From positions 21,676 to 83,418 of the forward strand of contig NZHC01000049.1 of the NCBI GenBank assembly GCA_002689655.1: a DNA stretch of 61,743 bases, in the 5' to 3' direction. Source of the DNA: Rhodopirellula sp. Its GTDB lineage: Bacteria > Planctomycetota > Planctomycetia > Pirellulales > Pirellulaceae. A program made the translations under genes and the position numbers. Shown in pieces: positions 11,901-20,413 of this stretch. Under the pieces are notes generated by a model. The model made no database searches. It was not told where the DNA came from and saw only the letters and a list, made by a program, of their open reading frames with translations. The number at the start of each line of letters is the position of its first letter. The stretch's first letter is position 1.

Positions 11901-12985
11901 CGAATGATGAAGCTACCGGGCGCTGAATTCGTCGGCTCGACCTGAGTATAAATGGTAACCGCATCAAGCCCACCTGCGTCCAACTCGTACCAATCTACAT
12001 CGACCGTCCAATTCAAATCGTTCGCATCGGTAAGCTCAGTTGCCTCAACAAAATCACTCACTTCGACGGGTGGTTCTGAACGAAGCCTCAAGACTCCCTG
12101 GTCAGTACGTAGCGAGGTACCGGAGGGCATGGAAAAATAAAACCGGGCCTGTGGAGCTCGTGGGATTTTCAGGTCAAAGGCATAACCATTTGCTGACTTT
12201 GTGCCTCGCATAGTCCACGAGTATCGGATCTCCGAACTACTTCCTGGTACTTCATCACCGCGAAAGACTGCCACAAGATTTCCATTGGGCTCTGATTCCA
12301 TCCGTGGGACTGTGGTATTTCCGGGTGAGAAGCCGCGTGGCTGTTCAATAGCCAGATTCACCTTCCCCAGCGATCGCCGAACCTGGTCGGTGCGATCAGA
12401 TTCGATATCCAGAACGCTCTTCTCGCTAACGAGCGTATCACCAGCGACCCTTACCCAATAAACAGCACCCTTCAGTCGACTGGTCTGATCGTCAGTAGCT
12501 CGCGCGGTCCACTTTGCGATTGCTAGATTGAGTTGTTCCAAGGACACGGGAAGGTAATCTTTTGGTACCAGCTCATCCATCTGCGACTGGTACATACCAA
12601 TCGGTGTGATTTGGCGACCATCTGGCAACACAGCTGGTATCCACAACTTTGCGTTTTCCGCTCGAACCGTCGCGTTTTCCTGATCAGCCTCGGCTGAGAG
12701 ACGGTTCTCTTCATCATCTGCGTTTTGATTTTGCTTAACGAATTCCCCAATCTTTTCGGGTTCACTTGCAACCTGTGCCACGGCTGGTTGTATCGAACGA
12801 TTAAACAGTCCGGTACAACCGCAGATGAGTACAAAGAACAAAACAAGACAGCGGCGACTCATCGGAATCCCAAGAGGAGCCCTGTAGAACGCATGCTGCG
12901 TTTTATCAGCACGAGAAGCTATGTTCATCAGTTGCCGTTCTGGATCACACCGGTTTCGAGCTTGGCAGCGTGGAGTTTGACTCAC
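5924..12985 (-). CDS. Giant exported membrane protein of unknown function, two-module (2353 aa)
   Basis: I do not recognise a named family. The GTG start at 12985 overlaps the stop of the upstream gene as GTGA, and a GGAGG lies 7 bases before it inside that gene. A signal/lipoprotein-like stretch (MSRRCLVLFFVLICGC) begins only at residue 42 (ATG at 12862), which is the main alternative start. Residues ~60-1110 are beta-rich with no enzyme motif. Membrane segments follow at ~1116-1190. A second signal-like stretch at ~1222-1241 (GLLIAFSLFFSAVVVAQ) precedes another ~1030-residue beta-rich ectodomain, and two or three membrane segments close the protein at ~2277-2345. The order signal-ectodomain-membrane occurs twice, suggesting fusion of two related genes. 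The context suggests a partner of the upstream 1159-aa protein in the envelope; function is unknown. Confidence 0.85.
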   Translation of the reverse strand: MSQTPRCQARNRCDPERQLMNIASRADKTQHAFYRAPLGIPMSRRCLVLFFVLICGCTGLFNRSIQPAVAQVASEPEKIGEFVKQNQNADDEENRLSAEADQENATVRAENAKLWIPAVLPDGRQITPIGMYQSQMDELVPKDYLPVSLEQLNLAIAKWTARATDDQTSRLKGAVYWVRVAGDTLVSEKSVLDIESDRTDQVRRSLGKVNLAIEQPRGFSPGNTTVPRMESEPNGNLVAVFRGDEVPGSSSEIRYSWTMRGTKSANGYAFDLKIPRAPQARFYFSMPSGTSLRTDQGVLRLRSEPPVEVSDFVEATELTDANDLNWTVDVDWYELDAGGLDAVTIYTQVEPTNSAPGSFIIRRSKMQYEVDRRGLKWVCKMAVQVPEAWQFPELFVGDANVTTIELGGDPLQFSNIETADRKGYLQIKLLRDAVNEADKLLDIVVRGYSRWDGTQGWCELPVPLWVGDTVAHATVVDEAVLSVRQPLRIMNWKLPENWQWVSQANEANVAVVTVRGPAITSEFDRGTSNAGNNLWNKSRWSRVQLANQAVFTQSEATLQFNVVDGRLRAKARIEITIDSDRVEPVRLLVQDGWLCESLTLQHSGRVIENPRIRAGEIVFWPENQDIANATILIEAEGSTGLLQESSVRRRIANNPNRILNSEKRNDTTGKSVGNEGKAGNRNPDTNRAMATRVPASWFLRSKQARGTVIAAVTPPKNLNWSGEVALQRGSFDPESLTPEQQSFFSGLSSETLWFEPVSGRTPELLLLKPSVSFNAATSFDVRRFGDEVFETLEIEIQSDGLFRERLQVQTGSLEGRGEFLWSISDSDDGSTIGLPASDVSEIAGAYSIDLSERNLRGRKLIARRSYPTPAAIEMQLPIVSGASSQNAIATIGEGLLVIQKPPDVQRVPRRKSAWTSKAKRSDDELVSDVNIAVDASGAKVTAIDRSTQLRYDAIQSSSITVRRSDVNPSVTIVWREQVRVEASSRGTDRIEATYRVSPTAPLIISYEPELQLESVLRDNEPVDLMAVQRRPLILEPRSDTETIRVVWNRSQYGPSWMRECKLPLIDVSGTVLKSEYSLVAASDTFAPLALIRGEQGGQGIAAVIAMQSGESTTLVRRNIALAVGWLLALLTFAVCWFIAEQSPSFVAGVVIVFAGVLFLWWPWKLAVIGWFIVPAITAAMLATSRHWLCFGQSDRELSKINGGTLEGARDVSHDFSLDSAARILGLLIAFSLFFSAVVVAQEEGENALEKRPSAGTSPEVNVLVPMDKNGKHLGSMVYIPGAVHSQLFQRVNRSEPKDARIAVADYRVNMQPDLVQAGMVDGLSIEADYLIHLEDGEQGINVVRIPIPFASIRTAKLLSDVSRVSRFASDKDGWTIATLPATGHVRIRFSLLGTVSFNEPWVKITAAIPPVASSGLVVQSEQNVSALRVAGRLLDETELRRWKEDLGPTQEMAIEFRTLQTAKIDVPRTLGRRYRVNAGRRQIAIECEVDPPGLIAEGESFQFDIRDGTMPRLTSGDWRLAGSELKSSNRRQMILTCLTDDPGPIGLLWTLPATVVDEQNGDSGEIQIPEVTATFGENGDAWLALYSDSNLQFNALDARTSDAFSVDDFNKRWRGFTEKINDRCYVIAGELPSLTLSERLNQPPRVSQQHDLKVLGDRLELTYRATLSPGTNSGQRHSLLLPDNLEVLQLTANGEPLSIEPIVVRGQAEIPLPSLLRDPSKELAETQIDVVGVRRFSWRGNNRLQNFVPPRITLTPNIETIDQYRISHDRSTVLVAADLPLPELADPSVAFTEQSLADGWIPEAFWAIPPGAKVDATSLGGRYRVAKRNDAFDCEQEIVLDRDAGSWRMAVKVQFLSGARPDFIDVEIPSRWCELDFLRVENSRLWTRQPSADPVRQIIRIAPDFDKLDKKSLVIRGQLVGADSARVSVPSVRVLGRGRRRVMINVPSRLGDEKLRWREQAVKAVRTGSENRARYECQRPSWTVDLAPLPEVDVEPELFGVDVEVFPQSDGVLVLSHWDLFPGGLDSVVVELPPGTNLLAAWAAGRAVVVEPIELPESDEQPTLVRVPLSLTRLVQPIELLLDASASVARRGEYLPELKGVPNTERWVTHYGAGERLDLDYKQAELLSERGLSLARAVVESVESLDRLSQRPAGEIAAWLQLWLKRYWMIAEASGHAVRFADEVDSNDPSLTNALESQLGASVTVADQKRWKELDTRMGVFVDRFLSKREISETRAATFFLFDVGGFGGFYPQTVVDLRASEAVPTIQVASESDSGLRNLIVNSITLAVIIALLSCVGPLQRYAEPVVRHPAFWLALVGLFGFAVAPVPVAGAILLVAISLPVFPSKRSSLVR

Positions 12986-12997
12986 ATCGTCACCTCC
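12979..12997 (-). promoter_or_regulatory. Translational coupling site: GTGA overlap with internal SD
   Basis: On the minus strand the end of the 1159-aa gene reads ACGGAGGTGACGATGTGA. The TGA stop (12984-12982) overlaps the GTG start (12985-12983) of the 2353-aa gene. GGAGG sits 7 bases upstream of the GTG, an ideal distance in a region where most genes have weak SDs. This favours GTG at 12985 and coupled translation of the two giants. Confidence 0.65.
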
Positions 12998-15900
12998 GTG
13001 GGCGCGGGTTCAGGCAATGCCTCAGTCGCAGTGACCTCCGGCTCGTCGGCTCGTGCCGGCACCAAAGAACGCGTTGATGGCGAGCGGAGTTGATCTGCTG
13101 CAATCACAGACGTGCTAAATACGCGTCCATTTGTGGCGGGTGAAACTAACACGCGAACGGCGATCATCACAATAACCAACACCAGCGCGATAATTCCAAA
13201 TTGGCCTGCCAAAACAGCGGCATCCGGAGCGATCGCAAGTAAGCCTCCAAACATCACCGCAAGCACCACCGCAGTCAAAGGATGGCGGGACTTCGGAAGA
13301 TTTGTCAATACAACAGCAGCAAGCAAGACAACCGAACCGATCAACACCCACAATACGACGCGAGAAACAATCACAACCTCAAATGAACGCAGATCAGATC
13401 CGATATACAGGTATCGGTTACCGGGTGGCATTGAAATCGAAGTCGCATCGACGAGCTGAAGCAGGCCGACATCATCGTGAGTTGGTTGTCGATAGAGTTT
13501 CCAGCGATCAAAACGCCAACTCATGCTCCGTCCTAGAGTTGGTGACGCCCACAGAACATGTCCGTCTGATGGTGCGACGATCTGCCAATAAACGCGTCCA
13601 ACACCGAACGGCAATCGGAGCAAAGGCTTGATATTTGAATACGACGCAGGTGTCTCTCGCGCAATCCAGACCTGCAAATCAACCACATGGGATTCACTGT
13701 CATTGGGTAACAACACGACAAGAGTGTCCTTTTCACGTCGAACTGTTTTTCCTTCGCCATCAATGAATGCTTGGACAGATACGTCAGCGACCTCTGATGG
13801 CAGACCAACCTGAAAGCGGCCTCCACCCTGTACTTTCGCGTAAACACTTTCGTGACGGAGGTTCCTGCCAACGACCGTCCGCAAGACGGTTTTTTGCACG
13901 GTCAATTCTTCTTGACTGGTCAAACGTGACAATAGTTTCAGACGCAGCGGGTCTCGCGGGAAAGTCACTAGATCAAGACGTTTCTGTCTCTGACGATCTG
14001 CCGAAACCAAATCAAATCCTTGGTCCCCTCTCAAGGTTACACCCATGCTGCCCCGAATCGTCACATCAAGAATACCAGGACTCGGTAGGGGCACGGCAAT
14101 GACCGCCCCGTCACCAACAGCAGCGTTCAAATCCTGCACGCGACGCCAAGTAATATCCATTCTATTCATGGCCAGTCGCTCTGATATCAACTCATACCGG
14201 TCGCCAGCAACGTATCTAAGCTTCGCCGGTGCACCATTTACACTCACGACCCACGGTTCGTTGAGATTCGGATCAGTGGGCTCATTGGCGACCCTAACAC
14301 TATCCACCGCACCGTCTGCCGCCTCGGGTTCCTCATTCAGACTCTTTTGTCCCACTGAACCAATTGGATCTCCATTTTCATTAAGAGTGGCAGGACCGCT
14401 GGCGTCTGGAATACGGACGAATAAACTTCCTTCCAAATCCAAAGAGGAAGTCACAGTCCAATCCACATCCGTTCTTAGCTGATTACCTGAGAGCTCAATC
14501 GCAGCCTCACTGGCGAGACTGATTCTGGGCGGCTGAGCAACCAACGCGCCTACCACCTTGGGACTCTTTTCCTGTGTCTGAATTTGGTAACTGATCGTTG
14601 ATGGTTTGGCCACTGATACGTCGGCCCCAGCAACGACACCACGCGTCAATCCCACCGAAGCCGCAAGATCTACGACCATCATCGATCGCCCAGTACTGTT
14701 GATATCGAGTGTGGCCTTCTGAACTCTCGCAGCACCATCTACATCAGTCACCGTCGGCAGATAAAACCCAACATCCCCATTTTCAGGCTCCAATTGCAAT
14801 TCTGCCAGAATCCTGATCTGAGACAGGTCACCATTTCCGACATTTCTCATATTCAAAAATCGATCATCATCTTCGAACAGATCCAACAACTCTCCGGTCT
14901 CTGAATCCTGAATTTCCCTGATCTGCCAACCAGCATCATTGAATTGCAGAAGCCCCTTGGAAACTTGACCGTTGATTGAAATGGTCATGTCAAGATTGGC
15001 AGCGGAGTCATAAACATCGAGGATCGAATTGCTTGTCATTCGCAATTGCCGCCCCTTTTCCCCCAGATAAAGCGGCAGTTCGAATGAAGCACGTTCAAAT
15101 CTGAACTCATACTTGCGACCCGAGTTGACTGTATCCTCACCCAATTCACCGATCACACGATCAACCCAGGGGCTACTCAGCCATCGCAATCGATAATCGC
15201 TTCCCGTCTCAACAGCAATCACGCCTCTATGCCGCAGTGATCCAACCACCTCAGCTACATGAAAACCAAGTGGATTTGATTCAGACGCATTGTCATTTGA
15301 CAGTTGCAGTTCAAAACTGAGGTCGATGCGTGAGCCGCGTTCCGCCTCAGGAATAATCACATCACGAATTTCTTCATCTCTGCCCTTCACGGGCTCACCC
15401 AAGTCGATTGTCCGACCACTGTCACCTAATCTCAGAGAATCAAGCACAACTGCGTTGGGCGGCAGACGCAACTGGAATGAATCGATCGAGCCGCGAACGT
15501 TCTCAACCGTCAATAAAAAGTCTGCAATCAGTGGATCCTGAGGTGAGTCCCAACGAACATTGATACGACTTTCAACCTCCAGAAGAGCAGTGTCATCTTT
15601 TGTGCGTGAAGAACTTCCCCAACGTAATAAATAATTACCACCCCCACTCTCTATCTGAAATTTCGTGCCTCCATCCGAAACAACTTTGGTCTCCAAAACC
15701 TCATCACCCCGACCAAGAACTTCACCTTCAACTCCGACTGCACCCACAGTCAAATCAACTCTTGATGGTGCTCCAGGCAACTTGAACTCAAGTGTCTTGG
15801 CAACCGTGCTGGCCACAACTCGTGCAGAAACTTCCATCCGCAATTTCAATTCCTGTTGCTGATCAGTTTTCACCAGCAAGAGATGCCCGCTACCATCTGG

Positions 15901-16461
15901 AGTGAGTGTCATGAAGTAATTTTCGATCCCCGTGACTTCGGGTGGTTTCAAGCGATGAAAATTTCCCATTTGTAAAGGTATGCGGATCCACTGACCCTGA
16001 CTTGGTGCAACCAGTATGCTCAGTGCCACCTGCCCCTCAAATCGCTCCGCATCAACCTCTCCATTGATTGCGAGTGACTGGAAGCTGAAAAGCTGCTGGT
16101 TTGAATCCACGACCGAATCAGGGTTCGACAACCGCTCAAATTCCTCCCAAGACAACCCGGGCATCAGCACGACATTGTCTGATTCACTTAAGAACATGAA
16201 AGCGCGAATGGGTAAACCACTCGCATCGACTCCATCCTGCTGCTGCGAGAAGACATCGCGAGTAGGAGTCGTTCCAGGTGGCTGTGCACCAGCTGCACCT
16301 GCAGAAAACCACAAACTGACCAAGGCGATCCTAAACAGCCAGTCCTGAACAGCGGAGCAGGATCTTTCCAGAAAAGCATCCTTCAAATGTCCATATTTCC
16401 TCCCACCACGCGACAAACGCGTTTTCTGCTCGAATCTGCGGTGATGAGAAAAGAATCGCAT
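12982..16461 (-). CDS. Large exported membrane protein of unknown function (1159 aa), partner of the giant gene
   Basis: No known enzyme motif is visible. A basic N-terminal leader is followed by a signal-like hydrophobic stretch at ~41-59 (WLFRIALVSLWFSAGAAGAQ), then about 970 residues of beta-rich ectodomain. Three membrane segments follow at ~1029-1108, then a short acidic, Pro/Glu-rich tail ending TEVTM. The overall plan matches each half of the 2353-aa product. Near the N-terminus both this protein and the two halves carry a short hydrophobic/acidic segment followed by an alternating beta pattern, which suggests distant homology. The start at 16461 is the farthest ATG; the leader of ~40 residues before the signal core is unusually long, so a downstream non-ATG start is possible. 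The intrinsic terminator upstream (16779-16804) implies its own promoter within 16462-16778. Confidence 0.83.
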   Translation of the reverse strand: MRFFSHHRRFEQKTRLSRGGRKYGHLKDAFLERSCSAVQDWLFRIALVSLWFSAGAAGAQPPGTTPTRDVFSQQQDGVDASGLPIRAFMFLSESDNVVLMPGLSWEEFERLSNPDSVVDSNQQLFSFQSLAINGEVDAERFEGQVALSILVAPSQGQWIRIPLQMGNFHRLKPPEVTGIENYFMTLTPDGSGHLLLVKTDQQQELKLRMEVSARVVASTVAKTLEFKLPGAPSRVDLTVGAVGVEGEVLGRGDEVLETKVVSDGGTKFQIESGGGNYLLRWGSSSRTKDDTALLEVESRINVRWDSPQDPLIADFLLTVENVRGSIDSFQLRLPPNAVVLDSLRLGDSGRTIDLGEPVKGRDEEIRDVIIPEAERGSRIDLSFELQLSNDNASESNPLGFHVAEVVGSLRHRGVIAVETGSDYRLRWLSSPWVDRVIGELGEDTVNSGRKYEFRFERASFELPLYLGEKGRQLRMTSNSILDVYDSAANLDMTISINGQVSKGLLQFNDAGWQIREIQDSETGELLDLFEDDDRFLNMRNVGNGDLSQIRILAELQLEPENGDVGFYLPTVTDVDGAARVQKATLDINSTGRSMMVVDLAASVGLTRGVVAGADVSVAKPSTISYQIQTQEKSPKVVGALVAQPPRISLASEAAIELSGNQLRTDVDWTVTSSLDLEGSLFVRIPDASGPATLNENGDPIGSVGQKSLNEEPEAADGAVDSVRVANEPTDPNLNEPWVVSVNGAPAKLRYVAGDRYELISERLAMNRMDITWRRVQDLNAAVGDGAVIAVPLPSPGILDVTIRGSMGVTLRGDQGFDLVSADRQRQKRLDLVTFPRDPLRLKLLSRLTSQEELTVQKTVLRTVVGRNLRHESVYAKVQGGGRFQVGLPSEVADVSVQAFIDGEGKTVRREKDTLVVLLPNDSESHVVDLQVWIARETPASYSNIKPLLRLPFGVGRVYWQIVAPSDGHVLWASPTLGRSMSWRFDRWKLYRQPTHDDVGLLQLVDATSISMPPGNRYLYIGSDLRSFEVVIVSRVVLWVLIGSVVLLAAVVLTNLPKSRHPLTAVVLAVMFGGLLAIAPDAAVLAGQFGIIALVLVIVMIAVRVLVSPATNGRVFSTSVIAADQLRSPSTRSLVPARADEPEVTATEALPEPAPTEVTM

Positions 16462-16932
16462 GCGTCTGGCTGAGAGTAGAAAAGAAGCGACCTGACACGA
16501 CCCTGATACGCAGGAAAAGCATCGCTTGGGCGATTCTTTCCTGAAAGATCTAGGCCTCTACAGTTTACGCAAACACCGCAGCTAGTAACAGCAAAAGCAT
16601 GGCACATGGGAGCCGATTTCACCGCCAACGTTTGCAAACAGCGTAAAAAACTCGACCAATCGTTAAGATCGGCCCAATCTGATAATCAATCGGTGCCTGC
16701 CCCAAACAATGCGGCCCACCGCTATCGAGGACATTCATCAAGAAAATGGGCGTCTTATCAGCTACTCAATCCGTAAGCAAAAAAACGAGGCGTTGAGGCA
16801 ACGCAAATCACATGGCTTGCTGCCCCTCAGATAGGACTTACCCAGCATGGCTCCCCCAACAATGAATCCGAACAATCAGGTCAGGCAGGTTCTCCCGTTC
16901 GGCAAGTCTATTCAACAGCAGAGCACACTCAA
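16462..16932. other. Intergenic region with operon terminator and presumed promoter
   Basis: The 471 bases between the WD40 gene and the 1159-aa gene hold no convincing gene. The region contains the terminator at 16779-16804. The promoter of the giant pair must lie in the remaining ~320 bases, but I see no clear -35/-10 pair. Confidence 0.5.
16779..16804 (-). terminator. Intrinsic terminator downstream of the WD40 gene
   Basis: Read on the minus strand, a perfect 6-bp stem (GCGTTG/CAACGC) with a 3-base loop is followed by CTCG and seven T residues. It lies ~130 bases after the stop of the cytochrome-WD40 gene. It should end transcription of the DUF1501/DUF1549 group before the giant pair. 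Confidence 0.72.
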
Positions 16933-19900
16933 TCACGCGCCATAAACCGAGCGGAAAAATTCAGCTTTGTCTTTCGTTTCCTGAGCCGCGTCCTCGGCCT
17001 GCTCAGCCGCTGCTTCCAACTCATCTAATTGAGAGCGACCTTCCTTAAGTTTGCCTTGGTCTGCGGTTTGTGCCTTGTTCAAGCCTTCCAGCTCGGCCTT
17101 CAGCTTTGCCATTGCTTCGGCCATTTGCTTGATCTGAACTTCGCGTGCAGCTACCGCAGTTTTGATGCCCGTAACTCTGGCCTGCACAGGGTCCAGATCC
17201 TTTCGCTTTGAGGCAGCAGTCGCAGCAGTCGCTTCGAGTTCGGCAGCCAACTTTACGCCCTGTTGCTTGAACGCTACCAATTCAGATTCGATTCCCTCAA
17301 GAACAGCGGTCTCATCAGCAAGACTCTTGCGTGCTAGGCTCGTGGCTGTCTGCATTGTTGCGAATCCTGCCATCGCATCTTCCATCGTCTTTTTCGCTGC
17401 TGTGGCCTGCTTTTCCAAACCCGGAACGGCTGCGGTCATCTGTTTGATGGCGGCAGCATGTTTGGCAACGACTGCGGGCTGCGTTTTCAAATTTGCGATC
17501 ACAGCCGCAAGACTAGCCGCCGTCTGCTCGACGAGCTTTCGACTGGCGTCCAACTTAGGCTGCAGTGCATTGACCACACCCGTCATTTCAATAATCTTCG
17601 CTTCACCCGTGTTCTTCGCGGCTACTTCGCGGCTAGCGGCTGCTGCTGCAGCTTGCTGCTGAGCTGTCAATATCGACATCTCTTTGACCAGCAACGCCAT
17701 TTTCTGTATTGCTTCATCTTTGGCCTTCTTGGCGGCTGCTAACTCACCCGCAACTTGTGCCAACTGTACGTCGTAAGCTTCCATTTGTTTCGTGGCAGCA
17801 CCCTTCGCGGCAATATGAGCTGAGAGTTGCTTCTTCAGCAGTTCAACCTTGCCATTGAATGCAGCCTGTTCGGCAGCGACATCAACCAACTTGGCATTCG
17901 CAGCTGCAATTACTTTCGTTGCGCTCGCGATGACCTCTTTCTGGGCCGCAACAAGTTTTTTCGCCTCAGATGCCTGTGAATTGGCTTTCGCCAATTCACC
18001 TTCTATGTTGACCACTAGTTCTGAGGCAATCTTCTTTTCTGCATCATCCTTCGCTGCATCCAACTGCTGTTTTGCTGCCACCATCGCGGCAGTCACGGAA
18101 GCTATCGCTTTGGACGCAAGGCCGATCTGTGCCACAGCAGCAGCTTCAGCTGCACCTGCCTTTTTCTGTTGCTCGGTTGCAGCGGCGGCTTCTTTCTGGA
18201 ACGTGATGCTTGTTTTTGCGAGTTCAGCTGCTTTGCTGCTGAACTGTGAGATTGCGGTTTCTGCTGCTTTTCTGTTATTCTCGGCAGCCGCTTCGGCGTT
18301 TTTCGCTGCCTGCCTCATCGCAGCGATCTCAACATCACGTGTCGTGAGTTGTGCCAGCGGTGCCACGGCAGCATTCTTCAGCTGCTCATGCTGTTGTTTT
18401 ACTTGCGTTAGCTTTCCATCAACCGCGACCTTCTCGGTATTTGCGTTATCTCGACGAGCTGCAGACTGTGCGACCAGGACCTGCTGAGCCTTAATTGTGG
18501 CCTGTGCGTCATCAACCTGTTTTGCCAATGCCGCCATGGACCCCTTGGCGGTTGCCAACGTTTTGTCAGCAGCTGCTTTTTGTGCCTGCATATCAATCAT
18601 CGCTTTTTCGCTGACGATCTTGTCAGCGTTAGCTTTGGCGAGTGCTGCTTTGGTTTCACCTAATTTCGCGGTCACTGCTGCAAGAGCTGATTTGGTTGTC
18701 TCAACCTGCTTCTGTTGTAGTGCTTCCGCAGCGGAAGCCGCAGCAACGGCAGCATTCAGCTTTGCGATTTTCCCGGCAACCGTTGACTTGTACTGTTCGA
18801 GATGGGGTGGATTCGAGGGAAGTTCTAAGAACTTTTTGGGATCAGCAACCTCCCACATCACAGTTCGTCCAGACCAATCACCACCAATTACACGTGATCC
18901 ATCATGAGTGATCACGGCCTCCAAAGCAGGCTCAGCAAACGCTGGCATGGTTGCAATCGCACCACCATCTGCATTCCACAGTTTGACGGTTTTATCTTTT
19001 CCTGACGTGACCATTCGGCCATCTCTCGCCATCACCACACCTGTTGCACCCCCGCCGTGAGCATTGAAGCTTTTCAGTTGCTTCCCATTGTTCATTTCCC
19101 ACAGTTTGACAGTGCCATCTTCACTGGCACTCACGAGTACATTCGAGTCTGCTCTCCATGAGAGACCGCGGACGGCAGCTTTGTGTCCGACCAAGTCCAG
19201 ATAGAGGCGTCCGGTGTCTGCTTCCCATACATGCAGACCGCCTGAACGGTCACCCGATGCCACCAATACCCCATCTGGGCTGAAGTCGACCGTATAGACC
19301 CAGTCGGTGTGTTTCTTGAGGTCGAACAGAGAATCGCCGGTAGCAGTGTCGAAGATACGAACAAGCTTTTGTGGCCCACCAAGTGCGATTTTACTGAGGT
19401 CATCGTTAACATCCGCACCAAAGACGGTATCCAACTCATCTCCCACCTTGATGACCCGCTCACCTGTCTTGATATCGTATACCGATGCGACTCCGTTGGA
19501 TGAATGCGTACCCCCGGCAACGAGCAAATACCCACCATCCACGCTGAATGTAAGAACCTGCGGGATTCCCTCAGGGAACGGAATGATACCTTCAAGCTGA
19601 CCTGTTTCGGTGTGATACAGGGACACCTGCTTTTGCCCAGCAACAGCAACCAGCGGTGCCCAGGGACTGGCCGCCAGTGCAGATGCCGCTGCAGCACGTC
19701 CTGATACAACTACGGGAACACGCCACAAATTTTCCGGCATGACAATTTCCGATGGCTTTCCTCCATCCATCGCAGTGAAACTTAGCGATGGGCCTTTTCG
19801 TTTTTTAGCTTTGCTGCCGCTATTCTCTAACAGTCCGCCATCAATCCACTTTTTGATAATTTCCAACTTCTCCTTGGAAATCGGCTCCTGATTAGGCGGC

Positions 19901-20193
19901 ATTGTTGGTTCTTCAGCGTGAGTCATCACGAGATACAATGTGCTGGCGGACGCATCTCCATTCGCCACCACATCGCCACTACCACCGCCCTCCATCAATG
20001 CCCCGTAGCTGTCGATCGCAAGCCCTGCTTCGGCGTCGTTCGCGTTATGACACTGAAGACAATGTTCGCGGAAAATGGGCAACACGTGGTCCATGAAATT
20101 CGGACTCGCCTGTTCCGTTTTTTTCTCCTGACCACTGAGCGGCAACAATGTCACACACAGAAGAACGAAACTCAGAATTACTCGGATAATCAT
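16933..20193 (-). CDS. Secreted planctomycete cytochrome (PSC1-like), WD40 and long coiled-coil protein
   Basis: Numbered from the ATG at 20193, a signal peptide (MIIRVILSFVLLCVTLLPLS) is followed by a planctomycete cytochrome-type domain. This has CLQCH at ~45-49, AGLAIDSYGALMEGG, and a TMPPNQEPIS segment supplying the distal ligand region. Residues ~160-440 hold about six WD40 repeats (for example HTDWVYTVDFSPDGVLVASGD, with GH/WD-type ends LHVWEAD and VKLWEMN), forming a beta-propeller. The last ~600 residues are an Ala/Lys/Gln/Glu-rich coiled coil with no enzyme motif. A role as an extracytoplasmic scaffold that binds heme is inference. The frame is open to 20319, but the ATG at 20193 sits at the signal peptide. 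It is the last gene of the co-directional group, 220 bases after the DUF1549 gene, and a terminator follows. Confidence 0.87.
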   Translation of the reverse strand: MIIRVILSFVLLCVTLLPLSGQEKKTEQASPNFMDHVLPIFREHCLQCHNANDAEAGLAIDSYGALMEGGGSGDVVANGDASASTLYLVMTHAEEPTMPPNQEPISKEKLEIIKKWIDGGLLENSGSKAKKRKGPSLSFTAMDGGKPSEIVMPENLWRVPVVVSGRAAAASALAASPWAPLVAVAGQKQVSLYHTETGQLEGIIPFPEGIPQVLTFSVDGGYLLVAGGTHSSNGVASVYDIKTGERVIKVGDELDTVFGADVNDDLSKIALGGPQKLVRIFDTATGDSLFDLKKHTDWVYTVDFSPDGVLVASGDRSGGLHVWEADTGRLYLDLVGHKAAVRGLSWRADSNVLVSASEDGTVKLWEMNNGKQLKSFNAHGGGATGVVMARDGRMVTSGKDKTVKLWNADGGAIATMPAFAEPALEAVITHDGSRVIGGDWSGRTVMWEVADPKKFLELPSNPPHLEQYKSTVAGKIAKLNAAVAAASAAEALQQKQVETTKSALAAVTAKLGETKAALAKANADKIVSEKAMIDMQAQKAAADKTLATAKGSMAALAKQVDDAQATIKAQQVLVAQSAARRDNANTEKVAVDGKLTQVKQQHEQLKNAAVAPLAQLTTRDVEIAAMRQAAKNAEAAAENNRKAAETAISQFSSKAAELAKTSITFQKEAAAATEQQKKAGAAEAAAVAQIGLASKAIASVTAAMVAAKQQLDAAKDDAEKKIASELVVNIEGELAKANSQASEAKKLVAAQKEVIASATKVIAAANAKLVDVAAEQAAFNGKVELLKKQLSAHIAAKGAATKQMEAYDVQLAQVAGELAAAKKAKDEAIQKMALLVKEMSILTAQQQAAAAAASREVAAKNTGEAKIIEMTGVVNALQPKLDASRKLVEQTAASLAAVIANLKTQPAVVAKHAAAIKQMTAAVPGLEKQATAAKKTMEDAMAGFATMQTATSLARKSLADETAVLEGIESELVAFKQQGVKLAAELEATAATAASKRKDLDPVQARVTGIKTAVAAREVQIKQMAEAMAKLKAELEGLNKAQTADQGKLKEGRSQLDELEAAAEQAEDAAQETKDKAEFFRSVYGA

Positions 20194-20413
20194 TTCGATG
20201 CTTTGAAGGTTTTGGTTGCACAGTTGGCCGATGCGTCGGCTTAGGCCTCGCGTTTCAGTTAACTGCGAAAAAATTGCGATCGGCAACGGAACAAGCCACG
20301 TGCACCGGTGAGACATCACCAGAGCACTCCACTAGGTTGTTCAGATTTGACGATCATATGCTTTCCATGGCCACAACGCCGATTCATCAGCATTGCGACT
20401 GATCACCCGCGAA

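Noticed and set aside
17162-18487. Long + strand open frames (166 and 212 codons, Ala/Ser/Phe-rich) across the coiled-coil part of the WD40 gene
   Set aside because: They are antisense shadows of an Ala/Lys/Gln-rich coding region; composition is a mirror of the sense codons and no domain or SD is seen.
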